Positions 9,386 through 18,088 of a stretch of DNA of 64,000 bases are shown piece after piece. A program made the translations under genes and the position numbers. The notes beneath the pieces are model-generated. The model saw only the letters and a program-made list of their open reading frames with translations, ran no database searches and was not told the origin of the DNA. Every line of letters starts with the position of its first letter. Position 1 is the stretch's first letter. Source of the stretch: Burkholderia metallica (GTDB lineage: Bacteria; Pseudomonadota; Gammaproteobacteria; Burkholderiales; Burkholderiaceae); assembly GCF_902832845.1 (NCBI RefSeq), contig NZ_CADFDB010000004.1, forward strand, positions 186,001 through 250,000. Reading direction: 5' to 3'.

Positions 9386-9414
9386 TTGTTTCGCGAGCGG
9401 CCGCACTCAATAAT
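9386..9414 (+). promoter_or_regulatory. Candidate promoter of the tetR gene
   Basis: TTGTTT (9386-9391) and AATAAT (9409-9414) are separated by exactly 17 bp in an AT-richer stretch. This predicts transcription starting near 9421, just before the inverted repeats at 9422-9451. Confidence 0.55.
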
Positions 9415-9421
9415 AGTACGG

Positions 9422-9451
9422 CCGTTCGATTTTATTCGAACCCCCGAACGG
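9422..9451 (+). promoter_or_regulatory. Nested inverted repeats, candidate TetR operator
   Basis: Two inverted repeats share one half-site: GTTCGA (9424-9429) with TCGAAC (9436-9441), and CCGTTCG (9422-9428) with CGAACGG (9445-9451). They lie between the predicted promoter and the tetR start at 9466, the usual place for an autoregulatory TetR-family operator. Confidence 0.45.
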
Positions 9452-9465
9452 TTACAGAAATTGCT

Positions 9466-10065
9466 ATGCGAAAAGGCGAACAGACGCGTGCCGCGATACT
9501 TGAAGCTGCTTTGGACCTCGCCAGCCGTGACGGGCTGGAGGGGCTGACGATCGGCCTGCTGGCCGAGCGCATGCAGATGAGCAAGAGCGGTGTGTTCGCG
9601 CACTTCGGATCGCGTGAGGACCTGCAGGTGGAGGTCGTGCGCGAGTATCACCATCGTTTCGAAAACGAGGTGTTCTTTCCGAGCCTGCGCGAGCCGCGTG
9701 GCTTGCCGCGCCTTCGGGCGATGCTGGCCCGCTGGACGGAGAAGCGCATCCAGGAGGTGACGACCGGATGCATCTACATCAGCGGTGCCGTCGAGTACGA
9801 CGACCGGCCCGACAGCCCCGTGCGCGAGCAGTTGATCGCGAGCGTGACAGCCTGGCGTGCCGCGATGCTGCGTGCCATTTCGCAGGCGAAGGAAGAAGGC
9901 CATCTGCGTGCGGATACCGATCCGGAGCTGATGCTCTTCGAGTTGTACAGCTTCACGCTCGGCCTGCATCACGACGCCCGCTTCCTGCATTCGCCGGACG
10001 CCGTGCGCCTCACGTGGGCCGCGCTGGAAAAGACGATTGTTTCGTATCAGAGCGAGAGCCGTTAG
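9466..10065 (+). CDS. TetR family regulator, probable repressor of the adjacent beta-oxidation genes
   Basis: A 199-residue protein with an N-terminal TetR helix-turn-helix (residues about 5-50; ILEAALDLASRDGLEGLTIG then MSKSGVFAHFGSREDLQ) and a C-terminal ligand domain of the type found in YfiR-like regulators (HHRFENEVFFPSL, CIYISGAVEYDD, LGLHHDARFLHSPDA). It is followed 58 bp later, on the same strand, by acyl-CoA dehydrogenase, a fused beta-oxidation enzyme and thiolase genes. By analogy with FadR/PsrA-type TetR repressors it probably senses a fatty acyl-CoA; this is inference from position. Confidence 0.85.
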   Translation: MRKGEQTRAAILEAALDLASRDGLEGLTIGLLAERMQMSKSGVFAHFGSREDLQVEVVREYHHRFENEVFFPSLREPRGLPRLRAMLARWTEKRIQEVTTGCIYISGAVEYDDRPDSPVREQLIASVTAWRAAMLRAISQAKEEGHLRADTDPELMLFELYSFTLGLHHDARFLHSPDAVRLTWAALEKTIVSYQSESR

Positions 10066-10123
10066 CGGCGCGTGACCCGCCCGCCAGGAGCTCGAGCCGT
10101 TTTGCCCACCTTTGGAGAGAGTC

Positions 10124-11911
10124 ATGGGACAGTACGCCGCGCCGCTGCGCGACATGCAATTCGTGTTGCACGAGCTTCTGAACGTCGAAGCCGAAGTCAA
10201 GCAAATGCCCAAGCATGCGGACCTCGACGCCGACACGATCAACCAGGTCCTCGAGGAAGCGGGCAAGTTCTGCTCCGAGGTACTGTTCCCGCTGAACCAG
10301 GTCGGCGACCGCGAAGGCTGCACGTATGAAGGCGACGGCGTCGTGAAGACCCCGACCGGCTTCAAGGAAGCCTACCAGCAGTACGTCGAGGCCGGCTGGC
10401 CGGCGCTCGGCTGCGATCCGGAGTACGGCGGCCAGGGGCTGCCCGCGTTCGTGAACAACGCGCTCTACGAAATGCTGAACTCGGCGAACCAGGCGTGGAC
10501 GATGTATCCGGGCCTGTCGCACGGCGCGTACGAATGCCTGCACGCGCACGGCGCGCCGGAACTGCAGCAGCGCTACCTGCCGAAGCTCGTGACGGGCGAA
10601 TGGACGGGCACGATGTGCCTGACCGAGCCGCACTGCGGCACGGACCTCGGCATCCTGCGCACCAAGGCCGAACCCAACGGCGACGGCTCGTACTCGATCA
10701 GCGGCACGAAGATCTTCATCTCGAGCGGCGAGCACGACATGTCGAAGAACATCATCCACCTCGTGCTCGCGCGCCTGCCGGACGCGCCGCAAGGCACGAA
10801 GGGGATCTCGCTGTTCATCGTGCCGAAGTTCATCCCCGACGCGGCAGGCGAGCCGGGCGAGCGCAACGGCATCAAGTGCGGCTCGATCGAACACAAGATG
10901 GGCATCCACGGCAACTCGACGTGCGTGATGAACCTCGACGGCGCGAAGGGCTGGATGGTCGGCGAGCCGAACAAGGGCTTGAACGCGATGTTCGTGATGA
11001 TGAATGCCGCGCGCCTCGGCGTCGGCATGCAGGGCCTCGGCCTCACGGAAGTCGCGTACCAGAACTCGCTCACGTATGCGAAGGAGCGCCTGCAGATGCG
11101 CTCGCTGACGGGCCCGAAGGCACCGGACAAGCCGGCCGACCCGATCATCGTGCACCCGGACGTGCGCCGCATGCTGCTCACGCAGAAGGCCTACGCGGAA
11201 GGCGCGCGCGCCTTCACGTACTGGTCGGCACTGCAGATCGACAAGGAACTGTCGCACGGCGATGAAGCGGTGCGCAAGGAAGCGGCCGACCTCGTCGCGC
11301 TGCTCACGCCGATCATCAAGGCGTTCCTGACCGACAACGCGTTCGAGTCGACCAACCACGCGATGCAGATCTACGGCGGCCACGGCTTCATCTCCGAGTG
11401 GGGCATGGAGCAGTACGTGCGCGACGCGCGGATCAACATGATCTACGAAGGCACGAACTCGATCCAGTCGCTCGACCTGCTGGGCCGCAAGGTGCTCGGC
11501 GACATGGGCGCGAAGCTGAAGAAGTTCGGCAAGCTCGTGACGGAATTCGCGGAAGCCGAAGGCGTGAAGCCGGAAATGGCCGAGTTCATCAACCCGCTCG
11601 CCGACATCGGCGACAAGGTGCAGAAGCTGACGATGGAAATCGGCATGAAGGCGATGCAGAACCCGGACGAAGTCGGCGCTGCCGCCGTGCCGTACCTGCG
11701 CACCGTCGGCCACCTGGTGTTCTCGTACTTCTGGGCGCGCATGGCGCGTCTCGCACTCGACAAGGAAGCGTCGGGCGATCCGTTCTACAAGTCGAAGCTC
11801 GCGACGGCCCGCTTCTACTTCGCGCGCCTGCTGCCCGAGACGGCGTCGACGATCCGCGCCGCGCGCGCCGGTTCGAAGACGCTGATGGAAGTCGACGAAT
11901 CGCTGTTCTGA
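10124..11911 (+). CDS. Acyl-CoA dehydrogenase, long form
   Basis: A 595-residue FAD enzyme that oxidises acyl-CoA to trans-2-enoyl-CoA, the first step of beta-oxidation. CLTEPHCGTDLG and YSISGTKIFISSGEHD are the FAD- and substrate-binding signatures. The C-terminal core has QIYGGHGFISEWGMEQYVRD followed by YEGTNSIQ, with the expected catalytic Glu. It is about 200 residues longer than ordinary acyl-CoA dehydrogenases and carries the extra C-terminal helical domain seen in AcdB/DmdC-like proteins. The start at 10124 has GGAGAG upstream. It is first in the beta-oxidation operon after tetR. Confidence 0.93.
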   Translation: MGQYAAPLRDMQFVLHELLNVEAEVKQMPKHADLDADTINQVLEEAGKFCSEVLFPLNQVGDREGCTYEGDGVVKTPTGFKEAYQQYVEAGWPALGCDPEYGGQGLPAFVNNALYEMLNSANQAWTMYPGLSHGAYECLHAHGAPELQQRYLPKLVTGEWTGTMCLTEPHCGTDLGILRTKAEPNGDGSYSISGTKIFISSGEHDMSKNIIHLVLARLPDAPQGTKGISLFIVPKFIPDAAGEPGERNGIKCGSIEHKMGIHGNSTCVMNLDGAKGWMVGEPNKGLNAMFVMMNAARLGVGMQGLGLTEVAYQNSLTYAKERLQMRSLTGPKAPDKPADPIIVHPDVRRMLLTQKAYAEGARAFTYWSALQIDKELSHGDEAVRKEAADLVALLTPIIKAFLTDNAFESTNHAMQIYGGHGFISEWGMEQYVRDARINMIYEGTNSIQSLDLLGRKVLGDMGAKLKKFGKLVTEFAEAEGVKPEMAEFINPLADIGDKVQKLTMEIGMKAMQNPDEVGAAAVPYLRTVGHLVFSYFWARMARLALDKEASGDPFYKSKLATARFYFARLLPETASTIRAARAGSKTLMEVDESLF

Positions 11912-11916
11912 CGCGA

Positions 11917-11949
11917 GTTCGGGCGGCGCGCCGCGCGCGCCGCCCGAAC
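11917..11949 (+). other. Strong intercistronic stem-loop
   Basis: The arm at 11917-11930 (GTTCGGGCGGCGCG) pairs perfectly over 14 bp with 11936-11949 around a 5-base loop. It starts 5 bases after the acyl-CoA dehydrogenase stop. No T run follows, so it is more likely an mRNA-stability element or partial attenuator than a full terminator. Confidence 0.6.
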
Positions 11950-12024
11950 GCAACGGTTCCTGGTACTCACTTCGCCGTGCAGCCCTCACTCCCCGCGCTG
12001 CACGACACTATCCGGAGACATCCC

Positions 12025-14460
12025 GTGAGCAATTTCCTGATTCGCAAGGTCGCCGTGCTGGGCGCCGGCGTGATGGGCGCGCAGATCGCCGCGCACCTCA
12101 TCAACGCGCGCGTGCCGGTGCTGCTGTTCGACCTGCCGGCCAAGGAAGGCCCGAAAAATGCGATCGCGCTGAAGGCGATCGAGAACCTGAAGAAGCTGTC
12201 GCCCGCGCCGTTCGGCGTGAAGGACGACGCGAAGTACCTCGAAGCAGCGAACTACGAGGACGACATCGCGAAGCTGGCCGAATGTGACGTCGTGATCGAG
12301 GCGATCGCCGAGCGCATGGACTGGAAGCACGACCTGTACAAGAAGGTCGCGCCGCACATCGCACCGAACGCGATCTTCGCGACCAACACGTCGGGCCTGT
12401 CGATCACGAAGCTGTCCGAAGGTTTCTCGGACGAGCTGAAGTCGCGCTTCTGCGGCGTGCACTTCTTCAACCCGCCGCGCTACATGCACCTCGTCGAACT
12501 GATCCCGACCGCGCATACGCGCCCGGAGATTCTCGACCAGCTCGAAACCTTCCTGACGAGCATCGTCGGCAAGGGCGTCGTGCGCGCGAAGGACACGCCG
12601 AACTTCATCGCGAACCGTGTCGGCATCTTCTCGATCCTCGCGGTGATCACCGAGGCCGCGAAGTTCGGCCTGCGCTTCGACGAAGTCGACGACCTGACGG
12701 GCAGCCGCCTCGGCCGCGCGAAGTCGGCGACGTTCCGCACCGCGGACGTGGTCGGCCTCGACACGATGGCGCACGTGATCAAGACGATGCAGGACAACCT
12801 CGCCGACGATCCGTTCTTCCCGGTCTACCAGACGCCTGCCGTGCTCGCCGAACTGGTGAAGCAGGGCGCGCTCGGCCAGAAGACGGGTGGCGGCTTCTAC
12901 AAGAAGGAAGGCAAGGCGATCAAGGTGCTCGACGCGAAGACGGGCACCTACGTCGATTCGGGCGCGAAGGCGGACGAAACTGTCGGCCGCATCCTGAAGC
13001 GCCCGCCGGCGGAACGCCTGAAGCTGCTGCGCGAGACGGACCATCCGCACGCGCAGTTCCTCTGGTCGATCTTCCGCGACGTGTTCCACTACATCGGCGT
13101 GCATCTCGAATCGATCGCCGACAACGCGCGCGACGTCGACCTCGCGATCCGCTGGGGCTTCGGCTGGAACGAAGGCCCGTTCGAAGGCTGGCAGGCCGCC
13201 GGCTGGAAGCAGGTCGCCGAGTGGGTGCAGGAAGACATCGCGGCCGGCAAGGCGCTCGCGAACGTGCCGCTGCCGACGTGGGTGCTCGAAGGCCCGGTCG
13301 CCGAAAAGGGCGGCGTGCACACGGCCGAAGGCTCGTGGGCGCCGGCAGCGAAGCGCTTCGTGCCGCGCTCGGACCTCACGGTCTACGACAAGCAGGTGTT
13401 CCGCGCGCCGCTCCTCGGCGAAGCCGGTGCCGATCCGAAGACGTACGGCAAGACGCTGTTCGAGACCGATGCGGTGCGCGCATGGGTCGACGACCGTGCG
13501 GGCGAGGACGACGTCGTGATCGTGTCGTTCAAGTCGAAGATGAACACGATCGGACCGAGCGTGATCGACGGTCTCGTGCAGGCGATCGAGCTCGCGGAGA
13601 AGGACTACAAGGGCGTGGTGATCTGGCAGCCGACGTCGCTGAAGCTCGGCACGCCGGGCGGCCCGTTCTCGGCCGGTGCGAACCTCGAGGAAGCGATGCC
13701 CGCGTTCATGATGGGCGGCGCGAAGGGCATCGAGCCGTTCGTGAAGAAGTTCCAGGAAGGCATGCTGCGCGTGAAGTACGCGAACGTGCCGGTGGTGGCG
13801 GCCGTGTCGGGCATCGCGCTCGGCGGCGGGTGCGAGCTGATGCTGCACAGCGCGAAGCGCGTCGTGCACGTCGAGAGCTACATCGGTCTCGTCGAAGTGG
13901 GCGTCGGCCTCGTGCCGGCGGGCGGCGGCCTGAAGGAAGCGGCGCTGCGCGCAGCGGAGGCGGCAACGGCCGCGAACGCGACCACCGACATCCTGAAGTT
14001 CGTCACGAAGTCGTTCGAGAACGCGGCGATGGCGAAGGTATCGGCGTCCGCGCACGATGCCCGCGCGATGGGCTACGTGAAGCCGTCCGACACGATCGTC
14101 TTCAACGTGTTCGAACTGCTCGACACCGCGAAGAAGGAAGCGCGCGCACTGGCCGCCGCCGGCTACCGCGCACCGCTGCGCGCGAAGGACGTGCCGGTCG
14201 CAGGCCGCTCGGCCATCGCGACGATCAAGGCATCGCTCGTCAACATGCGTGACGGCCGCTTCATCAGCGACCACGACTACCTGATCGCGAGCCGCATCGC
14301 CGAAGCCGTGTGCGGCGGCGACGTCGAAGCCGGCAGCCTCGTCGACGAGCAGTGGCTGCTCGCGCTGGAGCGCCGTGCATTCGTCGAGCTGCTCGGTACG
14401 CAGAAGACGCAGGAACGGATCATGGGCATGTTGCAGACCGGCAAGCCGGTGCGTAACTGA
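12025..14460 (+). CDS. Fused 3-hydroxyacyl-CoA dehydrogenase / enoyl-CoA hydratase (FadN-like domain order)
   Basis: An 811-residue bifunctional beta-oxidation enzyme starting at GTG 12025, with GGAG nine bases upstream. The N-terminal half is the NAD-dependent hydroxyacyl-CoA dehydrogenase: GAGVMG (13-18), the catalytic His in GVHFFNPPRYMHLVEL (H146, with E158), and the C-terminal dehydrogenase repeats. The crotonase domain lies at about 490-720, with GGPFSAGANLEEAMP and SGIALGGGCELMLHSAKR forming the oxyanion pocket. This order is the reverse of E. coli FadB and matches the FadN type. Neighbours supply the dehydrogenase and thiolase steps, so one transcript covers the spiral. Confidence 0.93.
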   Translation: MSNFLIRKVAVLGAGVMGAQIAAHLINARVPVLLFDLPAKEGPKNAIALKAIENLKKLSPAPFGVKDDAKYLEAANYEDDIAKLAECDVVIEAIAERMDWKHDLYKKVAPHIAPNAIFATNTSGLSITKLSEGFSDELKSRFCGVHFFNPPRYMHLVELIPTAHTRPEILDQLETFLTSIVGKGVVRAKDTPNFIANRVGIFSILAVITEAAKFGLRFDEVDDLTGSRLGRAKSATFRTADVVGLDTMAHVIKTMQDNLADDPFFPVYQTPAVLAELVKQGALGQKTGGGFYKKEGKAIKVLDAKTGTYVDSGAKADETVGRILKRPPAERLKLLRETDHPHAQFLWSIFRDVFHYIGVHLESIADNARDVDLAIRWGFGWNEGPFEGWQAAGWKQVAEWVQEDIAAGKALANVPLPTWVLEGPVAEKGGVHTAEGSWAPAAKRFVPRSDLTVYDKQVFRAPLLGEAGADPKTYGKTLFETDAVRAWVDDRAGEDDVVIVSFKSKMNTIGPSVIDGLVQAIELAEKDYKGVVIWQPTSLKLGTPGGPFSAGANLEEAMPAFMMGGAKGIEPFVKKFQEGMLRVKYANVPVVAAVSGIALGGGCELMLHSAKRVVHVESYIGLVEVGVGLVPAGGGLKEAALRAAEAATAANATTDILKFVTKSFENAAMAKVSASAHDARAMGYVKPSDTIVFNVFELLDTAKKEARALAAAGYRAPLRAKDVPVAGRSAIATIKASLVNMRDGRFISDHDYLIASRIAEAVCGGDVEAGSLVDEQWLLALERRAFVELLGTQKTQERIMGMLQTGKPVRN

Positions 14461-14487
14461 GCGAGCGGATAAGGCAAGGAGTCTCAA

Positions 14488-15687
14488 ATGAGCAAACAAT
14501 TGCAAGACGCATACATCGTCGCCGCCAGCCGCACGCCGATCGGCAAGGCCCCGCGCGGTGTCTTCAAGAACACGCGCCCGGACGAGCTGCTGGTCCACGC
14601 GCTCAAGTCGGCGGTCGCGCAGGTGCCCGGCTTTGACACGAAGCTGATCGAGGACGCGATCATCGGCTGCGCGATTCCGGAAGCCGAACAGGGCCTGAAC
14701 GTCGCGCGCATGGGCGCGCTGCTCGCCGGCCTGCCGCAGACGGTCGGCGGCGTGACGGTCAACCGCTTCTGCGCGTCGGGCATCACCGCGCTCGCGATGG
14801 CGGCCGACCGCATCCGCGTCGGCGAATCGGACGCGATCTTCGCGGGCGGTTGCGAATCGATGAGCATGGTGCCGATGATGGGCAACAAGCCGTCGATGTC
14901 GCCGCACATCTTCGATCGCAATGAAGACTTCGGCATCGCGTACGGGATGGGCCTGACCGCCGAACGCGTCGCCGAGCAGTGGAAGGTGAGCCGCGAAGAC
15001 CAGGACGCGTTCTCGGTCGAGTCGCACCGCAAGGCGCTCGCCGCGCAGCAGGCCGGCGAATTCAACGACGAGATCGCCGCGTACACGATCACCGAGCGTT
15101 TCCCGAATCTCGCGACCGGCGAAGTCGACGTGAAGACGCGCGAGATCAAGCTCGACGAAGGCCCGCGCGCGGATACGTCGCTCGAAGGCCTCGCGAAGCT
15201 GCGCACGGTGTTCGCGAACAAGGGCTCGGTCACGGCCGGCAACAGCTCGCAGACGTCGGACGGCGCGGGCGCGCTGCTCGTCGTGTCGGAGAAGGTGCTC
15301 AAGGAATTCAACCTGACGCCGCTCGCACGCTTCGTGAGCTTCGCGGTGCGCGGCGTGCCGCCGGAAATCATGGGCATCGGCCCGAAGGAAGCGATTCCGG
15401 CCGCGTTGAAGGCCGCCGGTCTCAAGCAGGACGATCTCGACTGGATCGAGCTGAACGAAGCGTTCGCCGCGCAATCGCTGGCGGTGATGCGCGACCTCGG
15501 CCTCGACCCGTCGAAGGTCAACCCGCTGGGCGGCGCGATCGCACTGGGCCACCCGCTCGGCGCGACCGGCGCGATCCGCGCGGCGACCGTCGTGCACGGC
15601 CTGCGCCGCCGCAACCTGAAGTACGGGATGGTCACGATGTGCGTCGGCACCGGCATGGGCGCCGCGGGCATCATCGAACGCCTGTAA
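14488..15687 (+). CDS. Acetyl-CoA acyltransferase (3-ketoacyl-CoA thiolase)
   Basis: A 399-residue thiolase of full length. The catalytic residues are all present: nucleophile C95 in NRFCASG, H355 in GHPLGATG and C385 in TMCVGTGMG. NEAFAAQSLA is the conserved substrate-loop motif. It cleaves 3-ketoacyl-CoA to acetyl-CoA and a shortened acyl-CoA, the last step of beta-oxidation. It begins 27 bp after the fused hydratase/dehydrogenase gene, with AAGGAG upstream, and ends at a strong terminator, so it is the last gene of this operon. Confidence 0.95.
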   Translation: MSKQLQDAYIVAASRTPIGKAPRGVFKNTRPDELLVHALKSAVAQVPGFDTKLIEDAIIGCAIPEAEQGLNVARMGALLAGLPQTVGGVTVNRFCASGITALAMAADRIRVGESDAIFAGGCESMSMVPMMGNKPSMSPHIFDRNEDFGIAYGMGLTAERVAEQWKVSREDQDAFSVESHRKALAAQQAGEFNDEIAAYTITERFPNLATGEVDVKTREIKLDEGPRADTSLEGLAKLRTVFANKGSVTAGNSSQTSDGAGALLVVSEKVLKEFNLTPLARFVSFAVRGVPPEIMGIGPKEAIPAALKAAGLKQDDLDWIELNEAFAAQSLAVMRDLGLDPSKVNPLGGAIALGHPLGATGAIRAATVVHGLRRRNLKYGMVTMCVGTGMGAAGIIERL

Positions 15688-15710
15688 GCGGAGCGGCACG
15701 AAAAGCGACG

Positions 15711-15746
15711 ACGGTGCGCGGGCCACGAGCTCGCGCACCGTTTTTT
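15711..15746 (+). terminator. Rho-independent terminator after the thiolase gene
   Basis: ACGGTGCGCG (15711-15720) pairs perfectly with CGCGCACCGT (15732-15741), followed by six T residues including the last stem base. The enoyl-CoA hydratase gene begins 33 bp later. Confidence 0.9.
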
Positions 15747-15779
15747 CATTCCGATAGAGGAAAGTCAAAGGAGACGGTT

Positions 15780-16547
15780 GTGGCCGAAATTCAAGTGGAA
15801 CGCGCCGACGGCGTGATGACGATCACGATCGCGCGCCCGGCGAAGAAGAACGCGCTGACGGCGGCGATGTACCAGACGATGGCGGACGCCCTCGCCGAAG
15901 CCCAGGAAGACAATGCGATTCGCGCGATCCTGCTGCGCGGTGGCGAAGGCAACTTCACGTCGGGGAACGATCTCGAGGATTTCCTGAAGTCGCCGCCGAA
16001 GGACGACACGGCGCCGGTGTTCCAGTTTCTGGCGCGGATCAGCAGCGCGAGCAAGCCGATCGTGGCCGCGGTGCCGGGCCTGGCGGTCGGCGTCGGCGTG
16101 ACGATGCTGCTGCATTGCGATCTGGTCTACGCGGCCGATACCGCGTCGTTCTCGCTGCCGTTCACGCAGCTCGGGCTGTGCCCGGAAGCCGCATCGAGCG
16201 TGCTGCTGCCGCGCCTGGCCGGCCATCAGATCGCGGCCGAGAAGCTGTTGCTCGGCGAGGCGTTCGATGCGCTGGAAGCGCACCGGATCGGCATCGTCAA
16301 CCGCGTGCTGCCGGTGGCCGAGCTCGATGCGTTCGCGGCGAAGCAGGCGGCGAAGCTCGCGGCGCTGCCGGCGGCATCGCTGCGCGTGACGAAGGCGCTG
16401 CTGAAGGATACCGGCGGCGTGGCTACCGCCGCGCGGATGGCCGAGGAGGCGGCGCACTTCTCGGCGATGCTGCGCGCGCCGGAAGCGCGCGAGGCGATGA
16501 CGGCGTTCTTCGAGAAGCGCAAGCCGGATTTCCGTCAGTTCGACTGA
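15780..16547 (+). CDS. Enoyl-CoA hydratase/isomerase family protein
   Basis: A 255-residue crotonase-fold protein. The start is GTG 15780 with AAGGAGA upstream. GNFTSGNDLEDFL and PGLAVGVGVTMLLHCDLVYA form the CoA and oxyanion sites. Only one acidic residue is seen in the catalytic region (E in LGLCPEAASS), which suits a delta3,delta2-enoyl-CoA isomerase better than a two-Glu hydratase. That would let the neighbouring beta-oxidation enzymes handle unsaturated fatty acids. It lies behind a terminator, so its transcription may be partly separate. Confidence 0.88.
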   Translation: MAEIQVERADGVMTITIARPAKKNALTAAMYQTMADALAEAQEDNAIRAILLRGGEGNFTSGNDLEDFLKSPPKDDTAPVFQFLARISSASKPIVAAVPGLAVGVGVTMLLHCDLVYAADTASFSLPFTQLGLCPEAASSVLLPRLAGHQIAAEKLLLGEAFDALEAHRIGIVNRVLPVAELDAFAAKQAAKLAALPAASLRVTKALLKDTGGVATAARMAEEAAHFSAMLRAPEAREAMTAFFEKRKPDFRQFD

Positions 16548-16598
16548 CGAAGTCGTGCGCGCTGGCAGCGCACCGCCGGCGCGCATCCGCGCGCGCGG

Positions 16599-17438
16599 TC
16601 AGGCCGTGCCGTAGTCGACGTGGCCGGTGGCGCGGCAGAAACTGACGAGCCGCAGGCCGGCCGCTTTCGCGATCTCGATCGCGAGCGACGACGGCGCGGA
16701 GATCGTCGCGACCAGCGGGATGCCGACCCGTGCCGCCTTGCGCACGAGCTCGTAGCTCGCGCGGCTCGACAGGAACACGAAGCCGTCGGTGGTATCGGCG
16801 CGCGACAGCACGAGCGAGCCGATCAGCTTGTCGAGTGCGTTGTGGCGGCCGACGTCCTCGAACGCGATCCGGATCGCCCCTGTTGCGTCGCACCACGCGG
16901 CGGCATGCAGGCCGCCGGTCAGTTGCGTGAGCGCCTGATGCGCGGGCAGCTCGTGCGCGGCGCGCGCGAGTGCGTCGGGCGCGAGGCGCGCGAGAAAGCC
17001 CGTATCGGGCACGCGTTCGGGCGCGAGGTCGAGCAGGTCGATGCTTTCGATCCCGCAGACGCCGCAGCCGGTGCGTCCGGCGAGCGCGCGGCGCCGCTCC
17101 TTCAGCGCGGCGAACGCCTGCTGGACGACCTCCAGGTGCACCTCGGCGTGCGGCAGCGGCGCGTTGGCGTGCAGGATCACGTCGATGTCCTTGATGTCGC
17201 TGCCGCGCGCGACGATCCCTTCCGAGATCGCGAAACCGACCGCGAACGCTTCGAGGTCGCACGGCGTACACATCATCACCGCATGCGAGATGCCGTTGAA
17301 GACGAGCGCGACGGGCCATTCCTGGCCCACGTAGTCGTGGGCGTTTTCGACGGCGCCGCCGCGCGTGCGGCGCACGGACAGTTCGATCGCGCCGCGCGGT
17401 TCGTCGTCGCGCATGGCGCCGGATTCGGTCGGATTCAC
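16599..17438 (-). CDS. fdhD: Formate dehydrogenase sulfurtransferase FdhD
   Basis: A 279-residue FdhD family protein that moves sulfur from a desulfurase to the molybdenum cofactor, activating formate dehydrogenase. The essential pair is present as GCGVCG (C125 and C128 from this start). FEDVGRHNALDKLIG and FLSSRASYELVRKAA are strongly conserved family segments. The start is uncertain: GTG at 17438 has CGGGA six bases upstream and is preferred over GTG 17444 or ATG 17414. No formate dehydrogenase gene is in the window; the divergent neighbour is a nitrate-reductase-associated protein, also molybdoenzyme related. Confidence 0.93.
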   Translation of the reverse strand: MNPTESGAMRDDEPRGAIELSVRRTRGGAVENAHDYVGQEWPVALVFNGISHAVMMCTPCDLEAFAVGFAISEGIVARGSDIKDIDVILHANAPLPHAEVHLEVVQQAFAALKERRRALAGRTGCGVCGIESIDLLDLAPERVPDTGFLARLAPDALARAAHELPAHQALTQLTGGLHAAAWCDATGAIRIAFEDVGRHNALDKLIGSLVLSRADTTDGFVFLSSRASYELVRKAARVGIPLVATISAPSSLAIEIAKAAGLRLVSFCRATGHVDYGTA

Positions 17439-17559
17439 GAGCACTCCCGTTGATTCGGCGCGCGGGCGGCGGCAATCGTATCCGCCGCCCGCGCGCAGAG
17501 GTTCTAAAATACCCCAGGCAAGCCGGCCGCGCCGGCACCCGCCACGTCAGGTAACGATC

Positions 17560-18042
17560 ATGGGACTCAGCGACGCTCCACTGCTATTCGCCTTCGAACA
17601 CGATTCGTCGGAAAACTTCACGTACATCCCGATGATCGTGCGCTTCAATCTGGACCGTTTCGGCCTGCGGATCTCGCTCGAGCAATGGCAGTTGCTGCCG
17701 CTCGAGGACCGCAAGCTGCTCGCGCGCTTTCCGGCCGACGACGACACCGCGATCGAACCCAACTTCGATCACGCGCTGTTCGAAATGCTGCGCACGCACG
17801 CGGATCTGGAACCCACGTGGTTCCAGCCGGACGACCAGCCGACCTGGCGCGCGACCGACGTCGTGCCGGAGTCGCTCGTGCAGCAGAGCGCGCTGGCCGG
17901 GCTGACGGCGCCCGCACTCGCGCAGTGGCAGCGGCTCGCGCCGTTCCAGCGCTACGTGCTGGTGAAGCTGTCGCGCAAGCCGACGCTGAACCACGATTTC
18001 GTGCCCGCGATGCGGGAGTTCGGGCTGACGGCCACGCACTGA
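17560..18042 (+). CDS. Nitrate reductase-associated protein (NarM-like)
   Basis: A 160-residue protein resembling the Nitr_red_assoc family, which includes cyanobacterial NarM: FAFEHDSSENFTYIPMIVRF, then LDRFGLRISLEQWQLLP and a C-terminal FVLVKL-type segment (RYVLVKLSRKPTLNHDF). NarM is needed for active assimilatory nitrate reductase in cyanobacteria, perhaps in cofactor or complex maturation. It is divergent from fdhD with about 120 bp between, suggesting shared control. No nitrate reductase gene is visible here. The family call is from memory of the motif pattern and is fairly firm; the role in this organism is inferred. Confidence 0.75.
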   Translation: MGLSDAPLLFAFEHDSSENFTYIPMIVRFNLDRFGLRISLEQWQLLPLEDRKLLARFPADDDTAIEPNFDHALFEMLRTHADLEPTWFQPDDQPTWRATDVVPESLVQQSALAGLTAPALAQWQRLAPFQRYVLVKLSRKPTLNHDFVPAMREFGLTATH

Positions 18043-18088
18043 CGTGGTCGCGGGCAGGTAGCGGGCGCCGCTGCGCGGCGCGCGCCCG

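Noticed and set aside
11986-15768. A minus-strand open frame of 1260 codons opposite the beta-oxidation genes
   Set aside because: It mirrors the fused enzyme and thiolase genes, is Arg/His/Asp-rich in the style of high-GC antisense frames, and matches no family.
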